NCBI GenBank assembly: GCA_016183175.1
Contig: JACPFC010000092.1
Span: 1-47,724, forward strand
Direction of reading: 5' to 3'
DNA length: 47,724 bases
Origin: Deltaproteobacteria bacterium
Lineage (GTDB): Bacteria; UBA10199; SBBF01
The position numbers and the translations under genes are program-made. The notes under the pieces were generated by a model that was given only the letters and a program-made list of their open reading frames with translations, had not been told where the DNA came from and did not search any database. This document shows, piece by piece, positions 32,231-40,417 of the stretch (positions are counted from its first letter, which is position 1; each line of letters opens with the position of its first letter).

Positions 32231-33106
32231 ATGCTTTCCCCCGACCTTCTCAAAAAAATCCAGCGCATCTACATCAAGAGCAATTATCTGGCCAACGACG
32301 TCTTCGCCGGCGAATATGAAACCGCCTTTCGCGGGCGGGGGATGGAATTCGAGGAGGTCCGCGAATACGCGCCGGGCGATGACATCCGCGCCATCGACTG
32401 GAACGTCACCGCCCGGATGGACCGCCCCTATGTGAAGGTCTTCCGCGAAGAGCGCGAGCAGACTGTCATGCTTTTGATCGACGGGTCGGCAAGTCAGGGC
32501 TTCGGCTCGAAAGGGCGCCTCAAGCGGGAGGTGGTTGCCGAACTTGCCGCCGTTTTGGCCTATGCCGCCATCAAGTCCAACGACAAGGTCGGACTGATTA
32601 TTTTTACCGACCAGGTGGAGCGTTTTATCCCCCCCAAAAAAGGGAGGGGGCATGTCTGGCATGTGATCTCAGAGATTCTCTCGTTTAAGCCCCGCGGTTT
32701 AAAAACCGACATGGCGGAGGCGCTGAACTATTTGAGTCGCGTGGTGCACCGGAGGTCGATCCTCTTTGTCGTCTCCGATTTTTTAACGGAGGGGTATGAC
32801 ATTTCCCTCCGGACAGCCCGCTTCAAGAACGACACGATCGCTCTTTCTGTTTTTGACCCTCTGGAGGCGGAGTTTTGCGCCGGGGGGATCATGTCGTTTC
32901 AGGATCTGGAGACCGGCGAGGTTATCTCGATCGACATGGGGAGCGCCGGGACACGTCGGTCTTTCGGCCTTTTGCGCCGTGAGGAGGAAGAAGGGATCGT
33001 CCGGCGGTTCCGGTCGATGAAGATCGACCATTTGCGTCTTAAAACCGACCGCGATTTTATCGAACCCCTGCTTAAATTCTTTCGCATGAGGGAGAAAAGG
33101 ATATGA
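32231..33106 (+). CDS. DUF58 domain protein of the Bat operon
   Basis: A 291-residue protein of the DUF58 family, a vWA-like domain. The hallmark PGDDIRAIDWNVTARMDRPYV is present near residues 48-68 together with LLIDGSASQGFGS, which resembles a MIDAS metal loop. No membrane segments. By family it cooperates with the MoxR ATPase encoded upstream and precedes the Bat vWA proteins. The start follows an R4 repeat. Confidence 0.9.
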   Translation: MLSPDLLKKIQRIYIKSNYLANDVFAGEYETAFRGRGMEFEEVREYAPGDDIRAIDWNVTARMDRPYVKVFREEREQTVMLLIDGSASQGFGSKGRLKREVVAELAAVLAYAAIKSNDKVGLIIFTDQVERFIPPKKGRGHVWHVISEILSFKPRGLKTDMAEALNYLSRVVHRRSILFVVSDFLTEGYDISLRTARFKNDTIALSVFDPLEAEFCAGGIMSFQDLETGEVISIDMGSAGTRRSFGLLRREEEEGIVRRFRSMKIDHLRLKTDRDFIEPLLKFFRMREKRI

Positions 33107-33155
33107 ACTGCCGGCCGTCACAGAATTCCCGATCCGGAAATTGTGGAACATAGTT

Positions 33156-33695
33156 ATGACTGTCGATCAAATGAAAGACATCCTGGATATTGAGGGAATT
33201 TTCCAATTCCCGTGGGCCAAGTGGCTTGCTGTTCTGGCCGTTCTTGGAGTAGCGCTGGTTTTGCTCGCCCTGTTGATTTTTGCGCTCAAGCGATGGGCGC
33301 GTGCGGCGCGAAGATCCGCCGACCAAAACCTTCCGCCGCACGAAAAGGTTTTTCTGGAATTGAACCGTCTGGACAAACAGGGGTTTTTGGAAAAAGGGGA
33401 TTTCCGCAAATATTACTTTTTCATCTCCGAAATTTTCCGGCGGTATCTCGAAGAGCGTTTCGGCTATCCCGCCCTCGAAAAAACAACCAATGAACTGACC
33501 CCCGACCTGAAACGCACGATCGGGCTGACCGAAAGCTTGAGCGATCTGGCGGGCGGCCTTTTGAGGGAGGCCGACCTGGTAAAATTCGCGCGGCACCAAC
33601 CGCCCCTTGACGGGGCGCGCGGGGCAAAACAAAAAATCATCGAGTTTGTCAAATCAACGATGATGGCCGAAGAGGAGAAAAAAGAAGCGGCATGA
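33156..33695 (+). CDS. DUF4381-like membrane protein of the Bat operon
   Basis: A 179-residue protein with one membrane helix near residues 22-45 (WLAVLAVLGVALVLLALLIFAL), then a cytoplasmic or periplasmic helical domain (PPHEKVFLELNRLDKQGFLEKGDFRKYYFFISEIFRRYLE). That pattern is found in proteins sitting between DUF58 and BatA in many Bat operons. The ATG at 33156 is chosen over a TTG at 33141. The stop overlaps the batA start as ATGA. Confidence 0.75.
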   Translation: MTVDQMKDILDIEGIFQFPWAKWLAVLAVLGVALVLLALLIFALKRWARAARRSADQNLPPHEKVFLELNRLDKQGFLEKGDFRKYYFFISEIFRRYLEERFGYPALEKTTNELTPDLKRTIGLTESLSDLAGGLLREADLVKFARHQPPLDGARGAKQKIIEFVKSTMMAEEEKKEAA

Positions 33696-34549
33696 GCGCC
33701 CATTTTTTTCAGTTTGAAGACCCCTGGTTTTTTGCCTTGCTCCTTCTTTTGCCTTTTATTTATCTCTTTTCCCGCACGGCCTCACACAGCGTCAAAATCA
33801 ACTTTTCCTCCCTCAAACTTTTTAACGGTATCAGCCGTTCTTTCAAGGAGCGGTTTCAGTTTGTTGTTCCCTTCCTTGGGACGGCGGCGCTGGCCCTCTT
33901 TATTGCGGGGCTGGCCCGGCCCCAGCTGGGGAACAGGACGACCGAAAGTTTAAGCGAAGGGATCGACATCCTTCTGACCATCGACACCTCGGGGAGCATG
34001 AAGGCCCTCGATTTTCATAGGACTTTTTTAAAATGGGTGCGCATCGGCATTGTGGGCGACGGCACCGCCATCGGCAATGCGCTGGCGACGAGCGTCAAGA
34101 GGTTGAAGGACCAGCCGGCCAAGTCGAAAATCATTATTTTGTTGACCGATGGGCGGAGCAATGCCGGCGAAATCGCCCCGCTGACGGCGGCGGCAATCGC
34201 CAAAGAATTCGGCATCAAGGTTTACACCATCGGCGTGGGGGGGAAGGGGCCGGTCCCCTACCCCGAGGAGACCCCCTTCGGCGTGCGTCGGATCTATGCC
34301 GAGCTCGACCAGGACGAAGAGACGTTGAAAGAGATCGCCCTCATCACGGGGGGGAAATATTTTTCCGCCGTCAACACCGAGGAGCTTGAGGAGATCTATG
34401 CCACGATCGACAAACTCGAAAAAACGGAGGTAAAGGTCAAGGAGTACAGCGAATACTTTGAACTCTATCCCTGGTTTTTGCTGGCGGGCCTTGTTCTTTT
34501 GGCTTTGCAGGCGGTCTTGTCGCAGACGGTATTTGTGAGGATTCCATGA
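33692..34549 (+). CDS. BatA-like vWA protein with shortened vWA domain
   Basis: A 285-residue membrane protein with helices at about 10-27, 57-76 and 262-280. The vWA MIDAS loop DTSGS is at 98-102, followed by MKALDF. The family then normally has about 45-50 residues (an NRLEAAK helix, DRIGLVVFAG and the CPLTLDY region) before reaching the LKWVRIGIVGDGTAIG region; here they are missing without loss of frame. T125 of GDGTAIG would be the MIDAS threonine. Usual BatA length is about 320-335. The junction is near 34011-34026. The fold of the vWA core would be damaged if the deletion is real. It overlaps the batB start by four bases. Confidence 0.85.
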   Translation: MSAHFFQFEDPWFFALLLLLPFIYLFSRTASHSVKINFSSLKLFNGISRSFKERFQFVVPFLGTAALALFIAGLARPQLGNRTTESLSEGIDILLTIDTSGSMKALDFHRTFLKWVRIGIVGDGTAIGNALATSVKRLKDQPAKSKIIILLTDGRSNAGEIAPLTAAAIAKEFGIKVYTIGVGGKGPVPYPEETPFGVRRIYAELDQDEETLKEIALITGGKYFSAVNTEELEEIYATIDKLEKTEVKVKEYSEYFELYPWFLLAGLVLLALQAVLSQTVFVRIP

Positions 34550-35595
34550 AATTCATCGCTCTCCAATACATCTGGCTCTTCTGGTTCGTGCCGCTCGCGG
34601 TGTTTTTTTATCTTTGGGCCGGAATCCGGCGGCGGAAAAGAACGGAGGCCCTTATCTCCCGCGACCTGTGGGCCTCCATCATGCCGGGGTTTCGCCCGGC
34701 GCGCCGCATCTTCAAGGCGGTTCTCGTTGTCCTTGGGATTTTTTTTGTCTGTACTGCGCTCCTCCGGCCGCAGTGGGGCTATACCCTGCGCGAGGTGAAA
34801 CGGAAGGGGATCGACCTTTATGTTCTGGTTGACACCTCCGATTCGATGATGGCCGAGGATATCTCGCCCAACCGGATGGAAAGGGCCAAGCGGGAGCTTG
34901 TCGATCTGATGAAGTATCTGCATGGCGACCGGATCGGGCTGATCGCTTTTGCCGGGAGGCCTTTTGTCGCTTGCCCGCTTACCACCGACTATGAGGCCTT
35001 CGGACTTTTTTTGGACACGCTCGACACCGACCTGATTCCCGTCCAGGGAACCGACATTTCGGGGGCGGTGGAGACGGCGCTTAATTCCTTTCCGCCGGAT
35101 GCACAGCGCTCAAAGGCAATAATCCTCATCACCGACGGCGAGGACACCCGGGGAGGGATGGCGCAAGCGGCCCAAAAAGCAAAAGAGGGGGAAGTGCGGA
35201 TTTTTGTGATCGGCATGGGGAGTGAAAAGGGGGCCCCCATTCCTCTTCGTGAGGGGAGCGGATTCAAGAAGGATAAAAATGGAGGCGTCGTCATATCAAG
35301 GCTGGATGAGTCGTCCCTGCAACAACTGGCTCTGGCAACCGGCGGGAGCTACGTCCGTTCGGTCACCGGAGACCTCGACCTGGAGCAGATTTATTTGAAG
35401 GGGATCAAGGAGGTTCTGGAGGCGCGGGAGTTGAAATCGGAAAGCAAAATTGTGGGGGAGGAGCGGTTTCAGCTTCCACTTCTGTTGGCCCTTCTGCTTC
35501 TGCTTTTGGAACCCTTCGTGGGGGAGACAAAGGCGCCGATAAAATGGGGGAAAATTTTGTTGCCCTTGTTGGGAAGGACAAGAAATTCCAGGTGA
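34546..35595 (+). CDS. BatB-like vWA membrane protein
   Basis: A 349-residue protein with two N-terminal helices (residues 7-25 and 57-74), an intact vWA domain with MIDAS loop DTSDS (96-100), DRIGLIAFAGRPFVACPLT, GTDISGAV and ITDGED, and a C-terminal helix (QLPLLLALLLLLLEP). Unlike its BatA neighbour it keeps the whole domain, which makes it a good internal standard. Bat proteins (Bacteroides aerotolerance type) form a membrane complex of uncertain role in stress or envelope maintenance. Confidence 0.9.
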   Translation: MKFIALQYIWLFWFVPLAVFFYLWAGIRRRKRTEALISRDLWASIMPGFRPARRIFKAVLVVLGIFFVCTALLRPQWGYTLREVKRKGIDLYVLVDTSDSMMAEDISPNRMERAKRELVDLMKYLHGDRIGLIAFAGRPFVACPLTTDYEAFGLFLDTLDTDLIPVQGTDISGAVETALNSFPPDAQRSKAIILITDGEDTRGGMAQAAQKAKEGEVRIFVIGMGSEKGAPIPLREGSGFKKDKNGGVVISRLDESSLQQLALATGGSYVRSVTGDLDLEQIYLKGIKEVLEARELKSESKIVGEERFQLPLLLALLLLLLEPFVGETKAPIKWGKILLPLLGRTRNSR

Positions 35596-35597
35596 CA

Positions 35598-35754
35598 AAT
35601 GTCAAATTCCAAATTCCAAATTCCAAACAAATTTCAAAAATCGAATTTCCAAAGTTCAAAAAAAATCGGTTTTAGAAATTTGAGTTTGTCTTTTGGTCTT
35701 TTTTTTGGAATTTGGATTTTGGAATTTGGAGTTTCCACGCCAACAGCGTGGGCG
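35598..35754. repeat. palindromic repeat R6, copy forming the batC signal peptide
   Basis: TGTCAAATTCCAAATTCCAA at the left is matched by TTTGGAATTTGG and TTTTGGAATTTG at the right, followed by a small second palindrome CACGC/GCGTG (about 35738-35752). The whole element is translated as the first 50 residues of BatC. Confidence 0.8.
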
Positions 35755-36531
35755 GCCCCCTTTGCCTTCGACCGCGCCAACGGACATTATGAAAAGGAAA
35801 ATTACCGGGAGGCCTTGCGTCTTTACGAGGAATCCCTGAAAAAAAATCCGGAAAACAGCAAGGCCCATTACAATCTGGGGGACGCCTATTACCGGGTGGG
35901 GGACTACCAAAAGGCCGAGGCGCATTATCTCAAGGCGTTGAACGCGAAAGACCCTTCCATCCGGGAGTTTTCGCTCTACAATCTCGGCAACGCCAAGTAC
36001 CGGCAGAATAAGCTTGAGGAATCGGTCGCCTATTACGACAAGGCGCTTGAGATGAACCCCAAAAACGAGAAGGCGGAGCTGAACCGCGAGTTCGTGAAGA
36101 AGCTGATGGAACAGAAAGAACAACAACAAAAACAGGAGCAACAACAAAAGCAGGAGGGGCAGAAGGAAGAGGCGCAAAATCAGAAACAACCAGGAGAGGA
36201 ACAACAAAAAGATCAACAACAGCAGCAGGGGCAACAGCAGGAACAACAACAGGAACAAAATCAGCAACAACAGGATCAACAGCAACAGCAGGGTGAACAG
36301 AAAGAATCCGAGGAGGCGCAGACAGACCAATCCGGCGATTCACCATCGAATCCGTTGGACAAGACCGGGGGTGAGGGGCAGAATCAGGCGAAAAAGCCCG
36401 TCCAACCCCTTTCAAAGGAAGAGGCCGAATTCTGGCTGGGGGCGGTGGAGGACGACCCCAAAAAGGCGGCACGGGATATCATCCGCCGCGAGGCGGGAAA
36501 AGGGAAGAGGACGGTGGAGGAAGACTGGTAG
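35599..36531 (+). CDS. BatC-like TPR protein with glutamine-rich tail
   Basis: A 310-residue protein. An N-terminal export signal is formed by a basic stretch (SKFQIPNKFQKSN...KK) and a hydrophobic core (LSFGLFFGIWILEFGV) ending in TAWA before APFAFD. Three TPR units follow (residues about 57-160: AHYNLGDAYYRVGDYQKAE, SLYNLGNAKYRQNKLEESV). A roughly 70-residue stretch rich in glutamine and glutamate comes next (EQQQKQEQQQKQEG...), encoded by CAA/CAG-rich DNA. A conserved end has SKEEAEFWLGAVEDDPK. The signal peptide lies wholly in a palindromic repeat of family R6. It is likely a periplasmic adaptor of the Bat complex. Confidence 0.85.
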   Translation: MSNSKFQIPNKFQKSNFQSSKKIGFRNLSLSFGLFFGIWILEFGVSTPTAWAAPFAFDRANGHYEKENYREALRLYEESLKKNPENSKAHYNLGDAYYRVGDYQKAEAHYLKALNAKDPSIREFSLYNLGNAKYRQNKLEESVAYYDKALEMNPKNEKAELNREFVKKLMEQKEQQQKQEQQQKQEGQKEEAQNQKQPGEEQQKDQQQQQGQQQEQQQEQNQQQQDQQQQQGEQKESEEAQTDQSGDSPSNPLDKTGGEGQNQAKKPVQPLSKEEAEFWLGAVEDDPKKAARDIIRREAGKGKRTVEEDW

Positions 36532-36540
36532 GAAGGGAAA

Positions 36541-36645
36541 ATGTCAAATTTCAAATTTCAAATTTCAAAGAGGAGTTTGTTTTTTGTTTTTTTGTTTGTC
36601 CTTTGGATTTTGACATTTGGCATTCCCACGCCGCAGGCGTGGGCG
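36541..36645. repeat. palindromic repeat R6, copy forming the batD signal peptide
   Basis: ATGTCAAA (36541-36548) pairs with TTTGACAT (36609-36616). A second perfect palindrome CCCACGCC/GGCGTGGG lies at 36625-36643 and encodes the PTPQAWA cleavage region. Confidence 0.8.
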
Positions 36646-38469
36646 GAGGTAAGCGTCTCCGCCTCCCTCGACAAAAATCAGGCCACGCTGGAGGACGAAA
36701 TCTATCTCACCGTTACGGTTTCCGGCACCATGGCCTCGGCGGAACCGGTTTTGCCCCCCATGCCCGCCTTCAAGGCGATTCAGTCGGGAACCTCCTCCAG
36801 CATCCAGATCATCAACGGCGACGTCCAGACGAAAAAGGAATTTTCCTACATTCTCATTCCAAGGGACGAGGGCTCTTTTACCATCGACCCCATCACCGTC
36901 TTTTCCGGGGGGCATGAATACAAGAGTCAGCCTCTCTCCATCCGGATCGGCTCTGCTTCGACGGCTAGCCCGGTCCGGCCTGTGCCATCGCCTGGCGCCG
37001 GCCCTGCCGGTGGCGGCGCCACTGGCGGCCAGCCGACGTTTCCCGGCGGGTTCCCGCAACCGTTTGAAGGGGAACCGGGCGGCGATGAAGAGACGGCCCG
37101 GACAACCGAACAAAGGGAATACTGGATCACCGCCGAGGTCTCCAACCGCCAACCCTATGTGAACGAGCAGATTCTCTACACCTTCCGCTTTTACACGCGG
37201 GTGAATGTCGGCTCGGCCACGCTCACGGTGCCCGAGTTTCAGGATTTCTGGTCGGAGGAGGTGGTGCCGGAAAAAAAATACTACCAGACCATCGGCGGAC
37301 AAAAATATGTTGTCTCCGAAAAGGTTGTCGCCCTTTATCCGCTCAAGGCGGGGGAGCTGACGATCCCGGAAACGAGCCTGCGGGTCGAGGTGCCGGAAGA
37401 GGCGCGGAGCCGTTTTTTTAACGATTCCTTTTTCAGTTTTCCCTCCTTGAGAATGAAGCCGAAGTATCTTCGGGCAAAGCCGATCGCCCTTCAGGTCAAG
37501 CCTCTGCCACCCGACAAACCGGAAAATTTCACCAATCTCGTCGGCCAGTTCGGCCTTTCGGTGAACCTTTCCCAGCCGGAGATCAAGATGGGGGATTCCG
37601 CCATGCTCGATGTGGAAATTTCGGGACGGGGCAACGTGAAGGACGGCCTGCTTCCTTTCAACGCCGAATTGCCGGCCTTTAAGGTTTACGACGACCGTCC
37701 CGCCGTTGACACCGTTAAAAGCGAGGCGGGCATTCAGGGAAAAAAGAGCTTTAAAAAGGCGCTGGTGCCGACCCAGTCGGGCGAATATTCCATCCCCTCT
37801 TTTTCGGTTTCCTACTTCGACCCGCAAAAAGGGGCCTACGAGACGCTCGAGAGCCCCTCGTTGAGTTTGAGGGTTTTGCCCGCAGAGGCCGAACGCTTAA
37901 ATCCGGTGGCCGCCCAAACGCCTTCACAAACGGGAACGCAGTCAGCAATCATTCCGGAGGATATTGCGACCATTCACACCGATCCGGGGGCGCTCGAGAC
38001 ACACCGCTGGGGGATCGGCTTAAAAAGGTGTCTGGCGGCCGGCCTGTTTTTGCCCCCTCTGCTTTTCTTCGGAACGCTTGTTTTCAAGTGGCGGGAGGAA
38101 AAAATGGAGCGGAATGCCACTGCCACCAAAAGCCGGCTGGCCCTTCGGAATTTTTTAGGCCGGGCCGGAAGAGTTTCGGGGAGAAAAAAATCGGAAGACG
38201 AGGCGCTGGCCGCCCTCACCGACTCTCTCCGCGACTATGTGGGGGACCGTTGCGGGATCTATGGGCGGGGCCTGACCGTGGCCGACATCACGGCCGTCCT
38301 TACAGCCCGCGGTGTAACGCACGATTTGACCGCCGAACTTGGCCGGCTCATGCAGAGGCTGGAATCGGCCCGGTATGGGGGGGAGATCAAAGAGAGGCCC
38401 CTGGCGCAGTGGGTTCAGGAGGCGAAAGGCCTTGTCCGCACGATCGATCGGAAGGTGGGGAAAAGATAG
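36541..38469 (+). CDS. BatD-like oxygen-tolerance protein
   Basis: A 642-residue periplasmic membrane protein. The signal peptide (MSNFKFQISKRSLFFVFLFV...) ends in QAWA before EVSVSASLDKNQATLEDEI. Several immunoglobulin-like beta domains follow (DEIYLTVTVSG..., YVNEQILYTFRFYTR, VNLSQPEIKMGDSAMLDVEISG), as in BatD. A membrane helix lies near 501-519 and a cytoplasmic helical domain (DYVGDRCGIYGRGLTVADI) ends the protein. A good ribosome site (AGGAAGGGAAA) precedes the ATG, which confirms that translation begins inside the R6 repeat. A proline/glycine-rich linker (PGAGPAGGGATGGQP) is also present. Confidence 0.88.
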   Translation: MSNFKFQISKRSLFFVFLFVLWILTFGIPTPQAWAEVSVSASLDKNQATLEDEIYLTVTVSGTMASAEPVLPPMPAFKAIQSGTSSSIQIINGDVQTKKEFSYILIPRDEGSFTIDPITVFSGGHEYKSQPLSIRIGSASTASPVRPVPSPGAGPAGGGATGGQPTFPGGFPQPFEGEPGGDEETARTTEQREYWITAEVSNRQPYVNEQILYTFRFYTRVNVGSATLTVPEFQDFWSEEVVPEKKYYQTIGGQKYVVSEKVVALYPLKAGELTIPETSLRVEVPEEARSRFFNDSFFSFPSLRMKPKYLRAKPIALQVKPLPPDKPENFTNLVGQFGLSVNLSQPEIKMGDSAMLDVEISGRGNVKDGLLPFNAELPAFKVYDDRPAVDTVKSEAGIQGKKSFKKALVPTQSGEYSIPSFSVSYFDPQKGAYETLESPSLSLRVLPAEAERLNPVAAQTPSQTGTQSAIIPEDIATIHTDPGALETHRWGIGLKRCLAAGLFLPPLLFFGTLVFKWREEKMERNATATKSRLALRNFLGRAGRVSGRKKSEDEALAALTDSLRDYVGDRCGIYGRGLTVADITAVLTARGVTHDLTAELGRLMQRLESARYGGEIKERPLAQWVQEAKGLVRTIDRKVGKR

Positions 38470-38509
38470 TTGATAGTAGATGGTTGATGGTGGATGGTTG
38501 ATGGTGGGG
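38466..38509. repeat. GATGGTTGATGGT-type tandem units before batE
   Basis: Repeated imperfect units (TTGATAGTAGATGGTTGATGG, then TGGATGGTTGATGGTGG) fill the gap between batD and batE. The last unit provides the GGTGGGGA ribosome site for the start at 38519. A shorter similar run occurs in rarA near 13757-13775. Confidence 0.6.
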
Positions 38510-38518
38510 ATAAAACTA

Positions 38519-39228
38519 ATGTCTGGAATAAAGCCGTGGATTCTCATGATGCTCGTTTGTTTGATCCCGGCGGGCGTTTTTGCCGAGACGCCGCAGGGGC
38601 TTTTTGACCAGGCCAATCAGGCCTATTACAAAAATCAGCTCAAGACGGCGGAGGAGATTTACCGGAAATTGATTGGCGAGGGGATTGTCAACGGCGACCT
38701 TTACTATAATCTGGGCAACATCAAATACCGTCAGGGGGAGTACGGTTCCGCGATTTTGAATTTTGAAAAGGCGTTGAGACTTCAACCACGGGACGCCGAC
38801 GCGCGGGCCAACCTCAAATTCACGGAGAAAAAGCGGATCGACAATCTGGGCGAGACTTTTTTCATGTCCTTTCTTAAAATTTTCTTTTTCTGGCATTCAT
38901 GGTTCACCCTTGGGGAAATGATCGTCATTTTTGCCGTTTTTTCGGGGTGCTTGTGGCTTTTGACCGGACTCAACCTCCTTTTCCCCCGCGATTTTTTCCG
39001 ATGGGGAACGGCGGTTTTTTTGGTGATTGGGGGGTGGTACTCAAGCCGGAAATAGAGGTTCGCCCCACCTACCTCGAGTCGGAAAAGGCGCTTTTTAAAC
39101 TGCACGAAGGGTCGAAGGTCCGCGTCATCGACGAGCAAAAATTTGGCAAAAAAGAGGCGTGGGTCGAGGTCGCCCTGCCGCAGGGGCAGAAGGGGTGGGT
39201 AAGGGCGGAGGAATTGGGGATAATTTAA
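38519..39228 (+). pseudogene. BatE-like TPR/SH3 protein, frameshifted
   Basis: Frame one: signal peptide MSGIKPWILMMLVCLIPAGVFA, two TPR units (LFDQANQAYYKNQLKTAEEI, LYYNLGNIKYRQGEYGSAI) and two membrane helices, ending FLVIGGWYSSRK with a stop at 39055. Frame two continues with VVLKPEIEVRPTYLESEKALFKLHEGSKVRVIDE and a bacterial SH3 domain ending GWVRAEELGII. The switch is near 39025-39037. In BatE relatives a longer linker separates the last helix from VVLKPE, so some tens of bases seem lost. The ATG at 38519 is chosen for its ribosome site; a longer frame to 38480 would translate the repeat. Confidence 0.82.
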
Positions 39229-39232
39229 TGGT

Positions 39233-39300
39233 GAGCGAGCGTCGGATTTATTCCGCGCGAGCGAACAGGGGGGTACGGGGGCGCCAGCGGCAAAGCCCCC
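39233..39300 (+). repeat. GC-rich leader-like repeat before the hydrolase
   Basis: GAGCGAGCGTCGGATTTATT, then GCGCGAGCGAACAGGGGGGT, then GGGGGCGCCAGCGGCAAAGC and CCCCCG. It ends just before the ATG at 39307, like the R2 leaders, but the sequence differs apart from the GAGCGAGCG start. It can fold GGGGGC with GCCCCC. Confidence 0.5.
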
Positions 39301-39306
39301 GATTTA

Positions 39307-40146
39307 ATGATGAAACCTTTCGAATCCTATTTCAAGTCCCACGATCATCACCGTCTTTTCTATCAGGAATGGAAGGGAGAGATGGGCAAGGCCAAAGGGG
39401 TGCTGATCTTTGTCCACGGCTTGAATGAACACTCCGGCCGTTATTCCAATCCCGTCCGCTATTTTTCCAAACGGGGCTACACGCTCTATCTCTTCGACCA
39501 GCGGGGGCACGGAAGATCGGACGGACTTCGGAGCCATGTGGACAGTTTCGGGCATTATCTGAAAGACTTGGACGAGTTCACCCGTTTTGTCGCCGGGCGC
39601 GAGAAAGGAAAAAAAATTTTCATGGTGGGGCACAGCATGGGGGGTCAGATTGTGCTCAATTATGTCGCCCGCGGTGGAACGCCGCTTGCCGGCTTTGTCA
39701 CCTCGTCGGCCAACATTCAGGTGGCGCTCAACATCCCCTGGCTTAAAAGAAAGCTGGCGCTCGGTCTTTCCCGTTTTGTCCCGCGCCTTAATCTGGCCGG
39801 CGAGATCGACCCCAAATGGATCTCTCGCGATCCCGAGGTGGTGCGCGCCTACAAGCGCGATCCGCTGGTCTCCAAAAAAATATCCCTCAAGCTCATCGCC
39901 GAACTTCTGGCCAACCAGGAAAAGCTCCCTGCCCTTGCCCCGAAAGTCAGGATTCCCGGCCTTCTTTTGCATGCGGGCGACGACCATATCTGCGCCCGCG
40001 AGGGCTCCGAGGCCTTTTACAAAAAAATGGGGTCAAAGGACAAGCAGGTGAAAATCTACGACGGCTTTTATCACGAACTCTTTAATGAGTTTGGAAAAGA
40101 AGAGGTATTTGGGGATATGGAAAAATGGCTGGCCCGGCATCTTTGA
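39307..40146 (+). CDS. alpha/beta hydrolase, monoacylglycerol lipase / S33-like
   Basis: A 279-residue serine hydrolase. Oxyanion region VHGLNEHSGRY (36-46), nucleophile elbow GHSMGG with S110, DQRGHGRSDG (64-73), catalytic aspartate in LLLHAGDDHIC and histidine in YDGFYHELFNE. HGLNEHSGRY is typical of the monoacylglycerol lipase/lysophospholipase group. No signal peptide, so it acts in the cytoplasm or at the inner membrane face. Two adjacent ATG codons are possible starts. It follows the Bat operon with an 80-base gap and may be read through from it. Confidence 0.88.
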   Translation: MMKPFESYFKSHDHHRLFYQEWKGEMGKAKGVLIFVHGLNEHSGRYSNPVRYFSKRGYTLYLFDQRGHGRSDGLRSHVDSFGHYLKDLDEFTRFVAGREKGKKIFMVGHSMGGQIVLNYVARGGTPLAGFVTSSANIQVALNIPWLKRKLALGLSRFVPRLNLAGEIDPKWISRDPEVVRAYKRDPLVSKKISLKLIAELLANQEKLPALAPKVRIPGLLLHAGDDHICAREGSEAFYKKMGSKDKQVKIYDGFYHELFNEFGKEEVFGDMEKWLARHL

Positions 40147-40264
40147 CTCCGGGAAAACTCGATGCAACACCGGTGGCCGTCAAGGCTTGCCGCAAATGGT
40201 CATGGGACTGGCATCCCGCGAAAGGGCTGGTATTCAGGGGCGTGGGCCAAAAGAAGAAATCATA

Positions 40265-40369
40265 ATGTCCACCGCTTCGGTCTTGATCGACACCCATATT
40301 CTCCTCTGGATCCTCACAAAATCCCGAAAGCTTAAAGGCGTAAAGTGGCTACCCCCTTTAGCCGTGTGA
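40265..40369 (+). pseudogene. PIN-domain toxin remnant
   Basis: Thirty-four codons beginning MSTASVLIDTHILLWILTKS. The strand-helix VLIDTHILLWIL is the start of a VapC-type PIN domain, including the first catalytic aspartate. After KSRKLKG the similarity ends and the frame closes (VKWLPPLAV). No later PIN motifs appear in the next 50 bases before the next gene. No antitoxin is recognisable upstream. This is likely a decayed toxin. Confidence 0.6.
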
Positions 40370-40417
40370 TTATATGCGACGGTCCTCATCATGGCGGGGC
40401 TGTGGAAAAAGGGGGGG

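Noticed and set aside
36110-36310. CAA/CAG-rich stretch as a possible repeat array
   Set aside because: It is a low-complexity coding region of batC with irregular units.
40085-40264. Upstream extension of the PIN remnant as an antitoxin gene
   Set aside because: The frame overlaps the end of the hydrolase and the peptide has no Phd, RHH or AbrB pattern.
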